Shown piece by piece: positions 1 to 7,335 of a DNA stretch of 19,432 nucleotides. Source of the DNA: Firmicutes bacterium UBA5774 (GTDB taxonomy: Bacteria > Bacillota > Clostridia > Peptostreptococcales > Anaerovoracaceae); the NCBI GenBank assembly GCA_002418625.1, contig DIEM01000057.1, forward strand, positions 35,129-54,560. Direction: 5' to 3'. Position numbers and translations under genes: made by a program. Each line of letters starts with the position of its first letter. Position 1 is the stretch's first letter. The notes beneath the pieces were generated by a model. It saw only the letters and a program-made list of their open reading frames with translations, ran no database searches and had not been told where the DNA came from.

Positions 1-425
1 ACCAGTGTATTCAGGCCGTCAATGGCGGAGATTCCTGTCTGGATGAACTCCTGCGGGTAGTTGCGGGCGGCGGGATTCATCGGCGTTCCGTTGATGTCGA
101 GACGTACATCCGGGAGTATTTCCGGACCATCGTCGATGGGGCGTCCGAGACCGTCAAAAACACGGCCAAGCATATCAGGGGATACGGGCAGTTCCATCTG
201 GTGTCCGAGAAAACGGACTTTGCTGTCGGAAAGGTTGATGCCGGCGCTGCTCTCGAAAAGCTGCACGAGGGCGTTGCTGCCGTTGATTTCAAGGACGCGG
301 CAGCGTCTTGTCTCTCCGCTTTTGAGCTCGATTTCACCAAGCTCGTTATAACTTACATCCGTTACCCCGCGGACAAGCATCAGGGGGCCGGCAACTTCCT
401 GTATGGTGCGGTATTCCTTAGGCAT
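1..425 (-). CDS. ntpB: V-type ATP synthase subunit B, N-terminal part (cut by window edge)
   Basis: This is the non-catalytic nucleotide-binding B subunit of the V1 head, which alternates with A in the A3B3 hexamer. About 141 residues are visible, beginning MPKEYRTIQEVAGPLMLVRG, with a beta-barrel region and then the start of the nucleotide-binding domain (ELPVSPDMLGRVFDGLGRPID, then EFIQTGISAIDGLNTL at the edge). The C-terminal two thirds lie beyond the left border. The start ATG (425-423) shares one base with the TAA stop of the A gene (TAATG), so translation of A and B is probably coupled. An AGGAGG-like site lies inside the end of the A gene. The D subunit gene is expected next, outside the window. 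The assignment is firm, but completeness cannot be judged. Confidence 0.95.
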   Translation of the reverse strand, partial: MPKEYRTIQEVAGPLMLVRGVTDVSYNELGEIELKSGETRRCRVLEINGSNALVQLFESSAGINLSDSKVRFLGHQMELPVSPDMLGRVFDGLGRPIDDGPEILPDVRLDINGTPMNPAARNYPQEFIQTGISAIDGLNTL

Positions 426-2194
426 TACATTGCCTCCTTTTCGAGGGTATTGGCAAGTTCGTGCTTGAACTGCGCCTCGATTTGTTCGTATTCAGCGTCA
501 ATGGCGTCTTCCGGTATGTACTTGAAACGGCCGATCCGCTCACGGACAGGAAGGCCTGCAAGAGCGTCGATCGAAGCTTCTTTTTCAAGGGCTTCACCTG
601 ACTTATCATAATAGAGAAGGACAAGCTTCATCATCAGGTCCTGCTTGTGCAGGGAGGAGTGTGTATCAATCTCGTGGAACGCAAGCTGATGCAGGAAGTC
701 TTCACGGATCGAACGGGCGGCCTCCATCTTGAGCCTGTCGGAAGCGGACAGGGCATCCATACCGACGAGGCGTACGATTTCATCGAGCTCGGATTCCTCC
801 TGCAGAAGATGCATGATACGCCCGCGGTTACGAGTCCATTCAGGGGAGACATTCTTATCGAACCAGCCGCCGAGGGAATCAACATACAAGGAATAACTTG
901 TAAGCCAGTTGATGGCGGGGAAGTGTCGCTTGTAGGCAAGGTTGGCATCGAGGCCCCAGAATACTTTAACAATACGAAGTGTAGCCTGTGAAACAGGTTC
1001 GGAAATATCGCCTCCGGGAGGAGATACGGCACCGATGGCGGACAGAGTACCCATGCGCTTGTCTTTGCCGAGCGATGTGACGCGTCCTGCACGTTCGTAG
1101 AACTGCGCAAGACGGCTGCCGAGATATGCAGGGTAACCTTCTTCACCGGGCATTTCTTCAAGGCGTCCCGACATTTCACGGAGAGCCTCGGCCCAGCGGG
1201 ATGTGGAGTCGGCCATCAGGGCGACGGAGTAACCCATATCGCGGAAATACTCTGCAATGGTAATGCCTGTATAGATCGAAGCCTCACGTGCCGCAACGGG
1301 CATGTCGGATGTGTTCGCTATCAGTACGGTACGCTTCATCAGCGACTGTCCTGTGTACGGGTCGATCAGCTCGGGGAATTCATTAAGAACGTCCGTCATC
1401 TCGTTGCCGCGCTCACCGCAGCCGATGTAGACGATAATGTCAGCCTTGGCCCATTTCGCGAGCTGATGCTGTGTGACTGTTTTTCCGCTTCCGAAAGGAC
1501 CGGGAATGGCTGCTACGCCGCCGTCTGCAATCGGGAAAAGACTGTCGACAACACGCTGCCCAGTGACCAGAGGCATGTTGGGGGCATGTTTTTTGACGTA
1601 GGGGCGGCCGATACGGACAGGCCACTTCTGCATCAGCGTCAGGAGCTTCTCGGCACCGGACTTAAGGGTAAGTGTGCACACTGTCTGCTCGAGTGTAAAA
1701 TCACCTTCTGCAATGGCGGCAACCTTGCCGGATACACCGGGCGGAACCATGATTTTGTGCGACACAATTTCTGTTTCCTGGACGGTTCCGATGATATCAC
1801 CTTCGCCGACCTCTTCGCCTGCGGTGACGAGAGGCACAAAATGCCACCTGGCAGTGCGGTCCAGTGAAGGAACATCAACGCCGCGTGGGATATTGTTGCC
1901 GGCTATTTTCATGATCTCCACAAGGGGTCTCTGAATGCCGTCGTAAATACTTCCGACCAGTCCCGGCCCGAGTTCGACGGAAAGAGGAATGCCCATGGAT
2001 TCGACCGGCTCGCCGGTACGAAGTCCCGAGGTCTCTTCATATACCTGAATAGATGCCCTGTCTTCATGCATTTCAATGATCTCACCGATCAGACGGTGGG
2101 AACTTACGCGAACCACGTCGTAAAGATTCGCATCGCGCATGCCTTCTGCAATGACCAGTGGCCCGGATACTTTTTGAATCGATCCCTTACTCAT
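425..2194 (-). CDS. ntpA: V-type ATP synthase catalytic subunit A
   Basis: This is the catalytic A subunit of the V1 head, which hydrolyses or synthesises ATP. At 589 residues it has the family's usual length. Visible features are the N-terminal barrel (SGPLVIAEGM near residues 10-19), the A-subunit-specific bulge domain (about 110-200, including VPPGVSGKV), the Walker A loop GPFGSGKT at residues 232-239, the VYIGCGERGNEM segment that contains the catalytic glutamate, and the MADSTSRWAEALREMSGRLEEMPGEEGYP region typical of rotary ATPases. It lies 15 bases downstream of the F subunit gene and overlaps B by one base, in the middle of a co-directional operon. No intein or truncation is seen. Confidence 0.98.
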   Translation of the reverse strand: MSKGSIQKVSGPLVIAEGMRDANLYDVVRVSSHRLIGEIIEMHEDRASIQVYEETSGLRTGEPVESMGIPLSVELGPGLVGSIYDGIQRPLVEIMKIAGNNIPRGVDVPSLDRTARWHFVPLVTAGEEVGEGDIIGTVQETEIVSHKIMVPPGVSGKVAAIAEGDFTLEQTVCTLTLKSGAEKLLTLMQKWPVRIGRPYVKKHAPNMPLVTGQRVVDSLFPIADGGVAAIPGPFGSGKTVTQHQLAKWAKADIIVYIGCGERGNEMTDVLNEFPELIDPYTGQSLMKRTVLIANTSDMPVAAREASIYTGITIAEYFRDMGYSVALMADSTSRWAEALREMSGRLEEMPGEEGYPAYLGSRLAQFYERAGRVTSLGKDKRMGTLSAIGAVSPPGGDISEPVSQATLRIVKVFWGLDANLAYKRHFPAINWLTSYSLYVDSLGGWFDKNVSPEWTRNRGRIMHLLQEESELDEIVRLVGMDALSASDRLKMEAARSIREDFLHQLAFHEIDTHSSLHKQDLMMKLVLLYYDKSGEALEKEASIDALAGLPVRERIGRFKYIPEDAIDAEYEQIEAQFKHELANTLEKEAM

Positions 2195-2209
2195 GTGTGC
2201 TGTACTCCT

Positions 2210-2527
2210 TTATGTATCTGCCAGAATATCGGAGCCGACGGCTTTTTCAATCGACTTTCCGATAGCTTTCATGCCCATACCTGTATTTCCTGAGATGCCC
2301 GGAATCGGCACGATTACCGGAAGCTGTCTGCTTTTGTATTGTTCCAACTCGGGTTCAAGCTTCTGGGCAAGAGCCTCTGTTATATAAATCACGGCATAAC
2401 CGCTGTCCACGAGGCGGTGCAGGGTCAAAACCGGACTGTCCATCTTGTCTTCGGGGAAAATATCAAGACCGATGGATGCAAAACCGTAAATGCTGTCACG
2501 GTCTCCCATAGCGGCAATCTTATACAT
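2210..2527 (-). CDS. ntpG: V-type ATP synthase subunit F (E. hirae NtpG equivalent)
   Basis: This is the small central-stalk subunit that, with D, links the V1 head to the rotor. It has 105 residues and begins MYKIAAMGDRDSIYGFASIG, the typical start of the family (KIAVIGDRDSVLGFKALG-like), followed by a conserved ITEALAQKL segment near residues 50-58 and a PVIVPIPG motif. The start ATG (2527-2525) overlaps the last 8 bases of the C subunit gene, and a GAGGAGG ribosome binding site sits inside the end of that gene, which supports this start. Size and context match the gene called ntpG in E. hirae and atpF or subunit F elsewhere. Confidence 0.93.
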   Translation of the reverse strand: MYKIAAMGDRDSIYGFASIGLDIFPEDKMDSPVLTLHRLVDSGYAVIYITEALAQKLEPELEQYKSRQLPVIVPIPGISGNTGMGMKAIGKSIEKAVGSDILADT

Positions 2528-3488
2528 ATAGCCTCCTCAATCGCTTGCGGACCTTATCTGCGGGGATATTATTCTCCTTGGCCGCCAGCAGAATGCGTAC
2601 ATTTTTGATTTCGGCTTCCTTTGAATAGTAGTAGGCAATCAGCGGTTCCGGCCCGAAAAACTCATATTTGGTCCGCTCCAGAAGGGCTTCCTGCGCATCA
2701 TCAAACCACTTCTCAAAGTCGGCTAGAGATTCAGCAGCAATTATGGCTGCGGCATACGGGGTCGTGGCAAGATAAGCCATCAGCGGCTCTTTCCCGCGTG
2801 CCGCTTCCGAGACAAGCATGTTTTTTTCAACCGTACCGCATTCCGATAGAGCGCGCTGCAGGAAATCTTCGTTCTTATCTGTCCGCGCTGCACGGATCGC
2901 CGTCTTAATATTGGCTGCTGCGCAGAACAGTTCGGAAAGATCGATAATCAGCTTATTATTGGTTGCTTTCGCACTCTCCAGAATATCTGTCAGGGCTGCC
3001 CTGTCGATCAGAATATCTGCCAGCTGCCCGTCCCCGGTTCTTACCAGCACGTCATACGCTTCTTCACCGACTGAAGCAAAAGGCTCAGGCAGCAGATCGA
3101 ATTGACGGTGAGCAATGGCTTCAACGAGAAGATCATGGGAAAGCGTGGACGGATGGAGAAAATACGTATTAATATCATATCCGCTCAGGCTGCTTTTAAT
3201 GCCGGCCTTCAGGTTATGATAATCCTTGCGTAGAATCAGCGGATAGAGAATTGAGATATCCGGTGCGATTTCACACAGGAAATCCCATGTGCGAAGCAGC
3301 TCCATGCGAAGGATCTGATTTGTTTCGACCCGCTCGGCCGGAATCACCCACCCGTGTTCAGACAGGAAAAAGAGAGCCGCAGAGTATGTCGGAGCAGCCA
3401 TAAGCTGTTCCATCTCCGTCTGACCGAAAAGGGAAGACTCTTTTACGCGTATGCTGGCTACTGAAAAAGCATAATCGGTATTTTGCAT
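2520..3488 (-). CDS. ntpC: V-type ATP synthase subunit C
   Basis: This is subunit C (equivalent to V-ATPase subunit d), the funnel-shaped collar that sits on the membrane rotor ring and receives the central stalk. It has 322 residues, slightly short of the usual 330-350. It begins with a segment typical of the family (YAFSVASIRVKESSLFGQTEMEQLM) and ends with the conserved EPLIAYYYSKEAEIKNVRILLAAKENNIP signature, which is strong evidence on its own. The sequence is largely alpha-helical with no membrane segment. A GGAG site lies about 12 bases before the start, with 21 bases between it and the preceding E subunit gene. Its end overlaps the F subunit gene by 8 bases. Confidence 0.95.
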   Translation of the reverse strand: MQNTDYAFSVASIRVKESSLFGQTEMEQLMAAPTYSAALFFLSEHGWVIPAERVETNQILRMELLRTWDFLCEIAPDISILYPLILRKDYHNLKAGIKSSLSGYDINTYFLHPSTLSHDLLVEAIAHRQFDLLPEPFASVGEEAYDVLVRTGDGQLADILIDRAALTDILESAKATNNKLIIDLSELFCAAANIKTAIRAARTDKNEDFLQRALSECGTVEKNMLVSEAARGKEPLMAYLATTPYAAAIIAAESLADFEKWFDDAQEALLERTKYEFFGPEPLIAYYYSKEAEIKNVRILLAAKENNIPADKVRKRLRRLYV

Positions 3489-3509
3489 TTGTCTTTCCGG
3501 CTCCTAACT

Positions 3510-4097
3510 TTATTCTGCGAATAATTCTTTGTTGAGAAGATCCCGAAGTTCGTCTTTTTTCTCATAAATCAGTGCATCAAGGGTCCCATTGTATTCGACT
3601 TCACCGTAGATCAGGACACATCCGGCATCAAATTCGCCGGGAGTGCCGGATATGGTGACAGGAACGGAAAGTTTTGCGGAAAGTTCTGCTGCAAACCCTT
3701 CCGGAAGCCGGGACAGATCCCGATTGTTCAATTTTAGTATGCCGGGATCTTTTTGTGCATGAGAGAGCACAAAATGTTCGAGCATCTTAAAATAGTCCTG
3801 ATCCGGCAGCGACAGGACGCTTAACCGCACATCGCCGAGAACTTCGTCAATGATCCTGTTGCGTTCCTGCAGCAGACTTCTCTTGGTCTGCAGTTTGGCT
3901 GCCGATTCACTGCGCTCTGCAAGAGCCTGCGCTTCGGATTTAGCCTTTGAGACCCTTTTTTCTACCTGGGCGGCTGCATCGGCTGCATCGGCGGCAAGAA
4001 TTTCTGCTGCCCTGTTTCGGGCTGCAGATAGTTCGAGCTCTCCTGCTGCCTGGGCATCGGCAAGGATTTTTGAAAGAATTTTATCAAGACCTGACAT
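3510..4097 (-). CDS. ntpE: V-type ATP synthase subunit E
   Basis: This is a peripheral-stalk subunit. It pairs with the G/H subunit as a long coiled coil and anchors the V1 head against rotation. It has 195 residues from the ATG at 4097. A GTG two codons upstream (4103) is possible, but the AGGGAG site at 4105-4110 is about 7 bases from the ATG and only about 1 from the GTG, so ATG is preferred. The first half is a charged, alanine-rich helix (residues about 5-85, including repeated ADAADAAA) and the C-terminal half is the globular head-binding domain (FDAGCVLIYGEVEYNGTLDALI). It lies in operon order between K and C. Confidence 0.92.
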   Translation of the reverse strand: MSGLDKILSKILADAQAAGELELSAARNRAAEILAADAADAAAQVEKRVSKAKSEAQALAERSESAAKLQTKRSLLQERNRIIDEVLGDVRLSVLSLPDQDYFKMLEHFVLSHAQKDPGILKLNNRDLSRLPEGFAAELSAKLSVPVTISGTPGEFDAGCVLIYGEVEYNGTLDALIYEKKDELRDLLNKELFAE

Positions 4098-4133
4098 GTT
4101 CACGCTCCCTCTGAGTGCTCTTAATAATAAAGA

Positions 4134-4616
4134 TTAGAGACCGAGCTTCCCGATATTCATGACCATAAGGAAGGAAGAGATGAAGGAAAGAAGAGCGTAG
4201 AACTCAACGAGTGTGGCAGAGATGATGGCCTTTGAAGATTCGGAAGGCTTCTTTGCAACAATTGTAATACCTGTGACGGCAACGCGGGCCTGTGCAACAG
4301 CGGAGATGAGACCGCCGATGCCGATAGGAAGGCCGGCTACCATATAGAGGAGACCGGTGACAAGGGATACTTCAGGAGATCCGCCAAGGACACCAATGTT
4401 CAGAAGAATCATAACGGCAACAACCAGGCCGTAAAGCCCCTGTGTACCGGGAAGGAGCTGAAGAATCAGCAGCTTAGCAAATTTGGAAGGATCATCAATT
4501 ACAACAGCGGCAGCTGCCTCACTTGCGATACCAACTCCTTTTGCAGACCCTACACATGCGAGCGTGACTGCCAGTGCAGCTCCCAACAACGCAAAAACCA
4601 TACCTAAAATACCCAT
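4134..4616 (-). CDS. ntpK: V-type ATP synthase rotor proteolipid K, with predicted Na+ site
   Basis: This is the rotor-ring proteolipid of the membrane sector. It has 160 residues with four membrane helices, formed by duplication of a two-helix hairpin. The ion-carrying glutamate is E138 in helix 4 (TLVEFYALL). Helix 2 carries LPGTQGLYG at 55-63, and Q109 lies in helix 3. These correspond to the E. hirae NtpK Na+ ligands L61, T64, Q65, Y68, Q110 and E139, so Na+ coupling is predicted. Helix 2 has no carboxylate, giving one ion site per four-helix subunit. The start ATG follows the ntpI stop codon directly, with an AAGGAGG site inside the end of ntpI. Confidence 0.96.
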   Translation of the reverse strand: MGILGMVFALLGAALAVTLACVGSAKGVGIASEAAAAVVIDDPSKFAKLLILQLLPGTQGLYGLVVAVMILLNIGVLGGSPEVSLVTGLLYMVAGLPIGIGGLISAVAQARVAVTGITIVAKKPSESSKAIISATLVEFYALLSFISSFLMVMNIGKLGL

Positions 4617-6674
4617 TTACTTGTCCTCCTTAAATTTATATCTTTTTGTTTTGATTCCGAAAGGCTTGAAAGCTTTTCCGCCGCCCTCATAGAATTTACT
4701 GAAAAATTCGACATACTGGAGACGATTGACGTGCACGTAAGCACCCAATGCATTGATGCCGATGTTTATCGTGTGGCCGAAAATAAATATGGGAATGAAA
4801 ACCAGTACGCCGATTATGCCTCCTCCGCCAATGCTTCCGATTGTATTAAATACGGTTCCCATAATACCGGTAACAAGTCCAAGCGCCATCAGTCGGGAAT
4901 AGGACAGGATATCGCTGAAATAACCCGTGATGCTGTAAAGACTCGCAACTCCGCCCATGATCTTGCCGGGAATACTCTTGCTTGCCCGTCCCTGTGTAAG
5001 GACAAGACCGACAGCACCGCCTGCAGCGATATAAAGACCGATTGTCTGAAGAGGGAACGAAACACTGACAGCCATGCTGCCGATTACGCCGCCAAGTCCT
5101 AAAAAGACAACCCACCACAATCCAATGTCCATAAGAGCGTCAAGCCATTCGCCGTGCCTGCACATATTATAGAACTTCAGAGCCAATCCGACCATGATAT
5201 GGAAGAAACCAAGGATCAGGCTGATAATCAGAAGCTTGAGGGGATCCGTTACAGGATCAAACCAGAGAGGTGCAAGTGAAATCGTCCGGCCCATGAATGT
5301 TGTCGAAATAACATAAACAATGTTGCCGAACCAGCTTCCGAACATGGCACCCCAGAATACGGTCGATAATCCGCAGAGGAAGAACTTCTGGATATTCTGC
5401 TTTAGCGTCCCCTCCGGCTTGAGGAAAAAGAGTATTGCGAGCGTAGCGATTACCAGCAGAACGCCGTAACCTGCGTCAGACAGCATCATGCCAAAGAAAA
5501 GGTAATAGAAAAACGCCATAGCCGGATTCGGATCGACATCGGTTTTGGAGGGGAGGCTGTAGGACTGAACAATATCCTCGACAGGGTATACAAGAGGATT
5601 GTTTTTCAGCAGTACAGGCACATCGTCGTCATCAGCGGGCTCATCAATTGTAACGGATGCCGTGAAGTACTTATTCATTATTTCTTCAATATACGGGACA
5701 TCTTTTTCAGGGATGTAGCCGTCAAGAACAAAGGTCTTCCTGGAAAAGAGAAGATTTCCGAGAGCTTCATACTTATCCCTGCGCATGAGATAGTAGTCCG
5801 AAAGGAATTCCAGATTCTCACGTTCATTCACATATCCGGCAATCTGTGCGGACGCCTCGGCAATTTCTGATTCGGCATCCGCTATCTTTGCACGGAAACG
5901 TGCGATTCTTACCTGCGGCGGGTGCTTGGTCGGATCAGAATGGACTGAAAAACCAATCTTTCGCAGATTGCTTCTTACATAAGCTTCTTCGGACTTGTGA
6001 CACATGACTACAACGCAGGTAAGCTCGCGTGTAGAGGATACTATTGTCACATCAAGCGGCGGGAATTCCTTTGCCGCATCATCAGCCTTGTCGATCTCAT
6101 CATCAGTTGAACCGCTTCCGGCTGCTGCTGCAAGGGCCGATACGAGGGAATCTTCGGTATATGGGGCGGGAAGCGATCCGACAATGGCAGCTGTATGGGC
6201 TGTGCCCGTAAACTGCATGGGTATGTTCAGATTCTTCCATGGGAGCATGGATTCAAGCTGGGTACGCGTATATGAAATTACAACGTGTGCCGTTTCGATT
6301 TTTTTGGCAAGCGCGTTTATTTCACGTACATGGTGAAGTGATTCTTCTACCTTATGAGAGCGTTCCGAAAACTCAGCGAGGGTCAGTTCGTGCCGGCCGG
6401 ACAGGCTTGCGAGCAGGGATTTCTTGACAGGGGCATACTCATCAAGCTCCAGGAGGGCGGCATTGACCATCTGAAGTGTCTTGTCAAACTGTGTAATGCT
6501 GGCGTGTGTGTGCAGCTGTATGAGCGCCTCGCCGGTATCAGAACCGGCTGACGGACCCGAATCAGTACGCTGCGTGATTTCGACGGCACCTGAGCGCTGC
6601 AGAAATTCAACAATCGATTTTGCATCACTCTGAAGGGCGATGACTTCGATGCGCTTCATTTTCAGTATCGCCAT
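4617..6674 (-). CDS. ntpI: V-type ATP synthase membrane stator subunit I
   Basis: This is the stator subunit that forms the ion half-channels against the K ring (an a-subunit homologue). It has 685 residues: a cytoplasmic N-terminal half (about 1-375) with coiled-coil stretches that bind the peripheral stalks, then a C-terminal half with about eight membrane helices. Hallmarks are NPLVYPVEDIVQSYSLPS before the membrane domain, FFGMMLSDAGYGVLL at its start, SYSRLMALGLVTG, and the C-terminal NRLQYVEFFSKFYEGGG. The arginines in the last two motifs correspond to the conserved arginines of the family that face the rotor glutamate. It starts 2 bases after the G/H gene, with GGAAGGGC as a modest ribosome binding site. 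Confidence 0.97.
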   Translation of the reverse strand: MAILKMKRIEVIALQSDAKSIVEFLQRSGAVEITQRTDSGPSAGSDTGEALIQLHTHASITQFDKTLQMVNAALLELDEYAPVKKSLLASLSGRHELTLAEFSERSHKVEESLHHVREINALAKKIETAHVVISYTRTQLESMLPWKNLNIPMQFTGTAHTAAIVGSLPAPYTEDSLVSALAAAAGSGSTDDEIDKADDAAKEFPPLDVTIVSSTRELTCVVVMCHKSEEAYVRSNLRKIGFSVHSDPTKHPPQVRIARFRAKIADAESEIAEASAQIAGYVNERENLEFLSDYYLMRRDKYEALGNLLFSRKTFVLDGYIPEKDVPYIEEIMNKYFTASVTIDEPADDDDVPVLLKNNPLVYPVEDIVQSYSLPSKTDVDPNPAMAFFYYLFFGMMLSDAGYGVLLVIATLAILFFLKPEGTLKQNIQKFFLCGLSTVFWGAMFGSWFGNIVYVISTTFMGRTISLAPLWFDPVTDPLKLLIISLILGFFHIMVGLALKFYNMCRHGEWLDALMDIGLWWVVFLGLGGVIGSMAVSVSFPLQTIGLYIAAGGAVGLVLTQGRASKSIPGKIMGGVASLYSITGYFSDILSYSRLMALGLVTGIMGTVFNTIGSIGGGGIIGVLVFIPIFIFGHTINIGINALGAYVHVNRLQYVEFFSKFYEGGGKAFKPFGIKTKRYKFKEDK

Positions 6675-6676
6675 GG

Positions 6677-6994
6677 TTATGCCCTTCCGGAAAGAACATA
6701 AACGGCTGCTTTTACAGCTTTCGCTTTATTCTGTTCCGCAGCTGACTGCAGCGCCGATATTAAATCAGCGGCAGAAAGTTCTTCCTTTTTGAGAATTGAA
6801 TCCGCCTCAAGGCGAGCGGCAGCCTGGATATTGGATATCGTTGTATCGGCGGCCCGGTTCATATTACTGCGGTTGGAGGCTGCCTCGGATTTTGCGGCAT
6901 CAATAATTTCCTGTGCCTTCATTCGCGCATCCTGCTCGATCTGTGCTGCTTTTTTTTCTGTCTCAATAACAAGAGACACCTGTGCTGATGGCAT
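6677..6994 (-). CDS. ntpF: V-type ATP synthase peripheral-stalk subunit G/H (E. hirae NtpF equivalent)
   Basis: This is the first gene of the ATPase operon and encodes the small coiled-coil partner of subunit E in the peripheral stalk. It has 105 residues and is almost entirely charged helix, beginning MPSAQVSLVIETEKKAAQIE, followed by AEIRAQEII-like repeats (ARMKAQEIIDAAKSEA) of the AhaH/NtpF family. There are no membrane segments. The start is well fixed by CAGGAGG (7000-7006) six to seven bases upstream. Sequence is poorly conserved in this family, so the call rests on length, composition and its position directly before ntpI, as in E. hirae. Confidence 0.88.
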   Translation of the reverse strand: MPSAQVSLVIETEKKAAQIEQDARMKAQEIIDAAKSEAASNRSNMNRAADTTISNIQAAARLEADSILKKEELSAADLISALQSAAEQNKAKAVKAAVYVLSGRA

Positions 6995-6999
6995 GCTAA

Positions 7000-7005
7000 C
7001 CTCCT
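7000..7005 (-). promoter_or_regulatory. Strong ribosome binding site of the ATPase operon
   Basis: On the minus strand this reads AGGAGG, five bases before the ATG of the first ATPase gene. It fixes the start of that gene. Confidence 0.85.
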
Positions 7006-7047
7006 GAAAGATTTTTACGCGTTTCCGCGATCAAAATACTCTAAGCT

Positions 7048-7076
7048 ATTTTCACATGTTTTGGTGGCTTTGACAA
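7048..7076 (-). promoter_or_regulatory. Candidate sigma-70 promoter of the ATPase operon
   Basis: Read on the minus strand, TTGTCA (7076-7071, five of six to consensus) is followed after 17 bases by GAAAAT (7053-7048, four of six). Transcription would begin near 7041, giving a leader of about 45 bases before the strong ribosome binding site. The -10 match is modest and other AT-rich hexamers lie close by, so this is a best candidate only. Confidence 0.4.
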
Positions 7077-7213
7077 CGCATATTTTACAATTTGCATAAC
7101 AGGAAAACGATATTCGATGTTTTTTATTATCATATTTGAACATTCTGCAGTCCTTGCTGCGTCGCCGTTCCGACTCGCTGATTTCTTTAATTCTATATCA
7201 TACAGGTATATAC

Positions 7214-7227
7214 TGTGCATGTGCACA
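7214..7227. repeat. Palindrome TGTGCA-TG-TGCACA, possible operator
   Basis: A perfect 6-2-6 inverted repeat centred about 47 bases upstream of the -35 hexamer of the hydrogenase promoter. A site for a dimeric activator or repressor would look like this. It loosely resembles CRP/FNR-type half sites (TGTG...CACA), but the spacing is not standard for that family, so no regulator is named. Confidence 0.4.
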
Positions 7228-7229
7228 TT

Positions 7230-7244
7230 AAATGAAAATCATTT
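7230..7244. repeat. Palindrome AAATGA-AAA-TCATTT, Fur-box-like
   Basis: A perfect 6-3-6 inverted repeat just upstream of the hydrogenase promoter. Its core AATGAAAATCATT differs at one position from the core AATGATAATCATT of the classical Fur box. Outside the core the match falls off (about 12 of 19). Iron control would make sense for an operon rich in iron-sulfur and NiFe proteins, but AT-rich palindromes of this size also arise by chance. Confidence 0.3.
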
Positions 7245-7267
7245 CAAAAATACTTTCCATGATTGTA

Positions 7268-7296
7268 TTGACATCAAAAAATACGAGGAGTAGCAT
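7268..7296 (+). promoter_or_regulatory. Sigma-70-like promoter of the ech-hyp operon
   Basis: A perfect TTGACA (7268-7273) is followed after exactly 17 bases by TAGCAT (7291-7296, four of six to TATAAT). Transcription would start near 7303, about 33 bases before the echA ATG. This is the best promoter in the window. No comparable promoter is seen inside the ten tightly spaced genes that follow, so it probably drives echABCDEF-hypAFCDE as one transcript. Confidence 0.6.
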
Positions 7297-7335
7297 AACA
7301 CGGTTGTTAATCGATAAAAGGACTTGGTAAAAGAT

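Larger units (their letters stand above)
6995..7335. other. Divergent intergenic region between the ATPase and hydrogenase operons
   Basis: These 341 AT-rich bases hold no convincing gene. They separate two divergent operons and carry both candidate promoters, the ribosome binding site of the ATPase operon, and two short palindromes at 7214-7227 and 7230-7244. Small frames on the minus strand here have no ribosome binding site or recognisable product. Both operons could respond to shared signals through this region, but that is inference from layout. Confidence 0.7.

Noticed and set aside
201..611. A 136-codon plus-strand frame opposite the ATPase B and A genes
   Set aside because: It lies antisense to two strongly conserved genes, has no ribosome binding site or recognisable domain, and spans the junction between them; it is a composition shadow.
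634..1179. A 181-codon minus-strand frame inside the A subunit gene
   Set aside because: It is an out-of-frame reading of the catalytic subunit with cysteine/proline/serine-rich composition and no family resemblance.
3966..3995. Short direct repeat (GGCTGCATC-like units) in the E subunit gene
   Set aside because: It simply encodes alternating alanine and aspartate in the coiled-coil region of the protein and needs no other explanation.
7070..7100. TTGACA on the plus strand at 7070-7075 as a second hydrogenase promoter
   Set aside because: No acceptable -10 hexamer lies at 16-18 bases; the best match (CATAAC) needs 19. The same site read on the minus strand fits the ATPase operon better.
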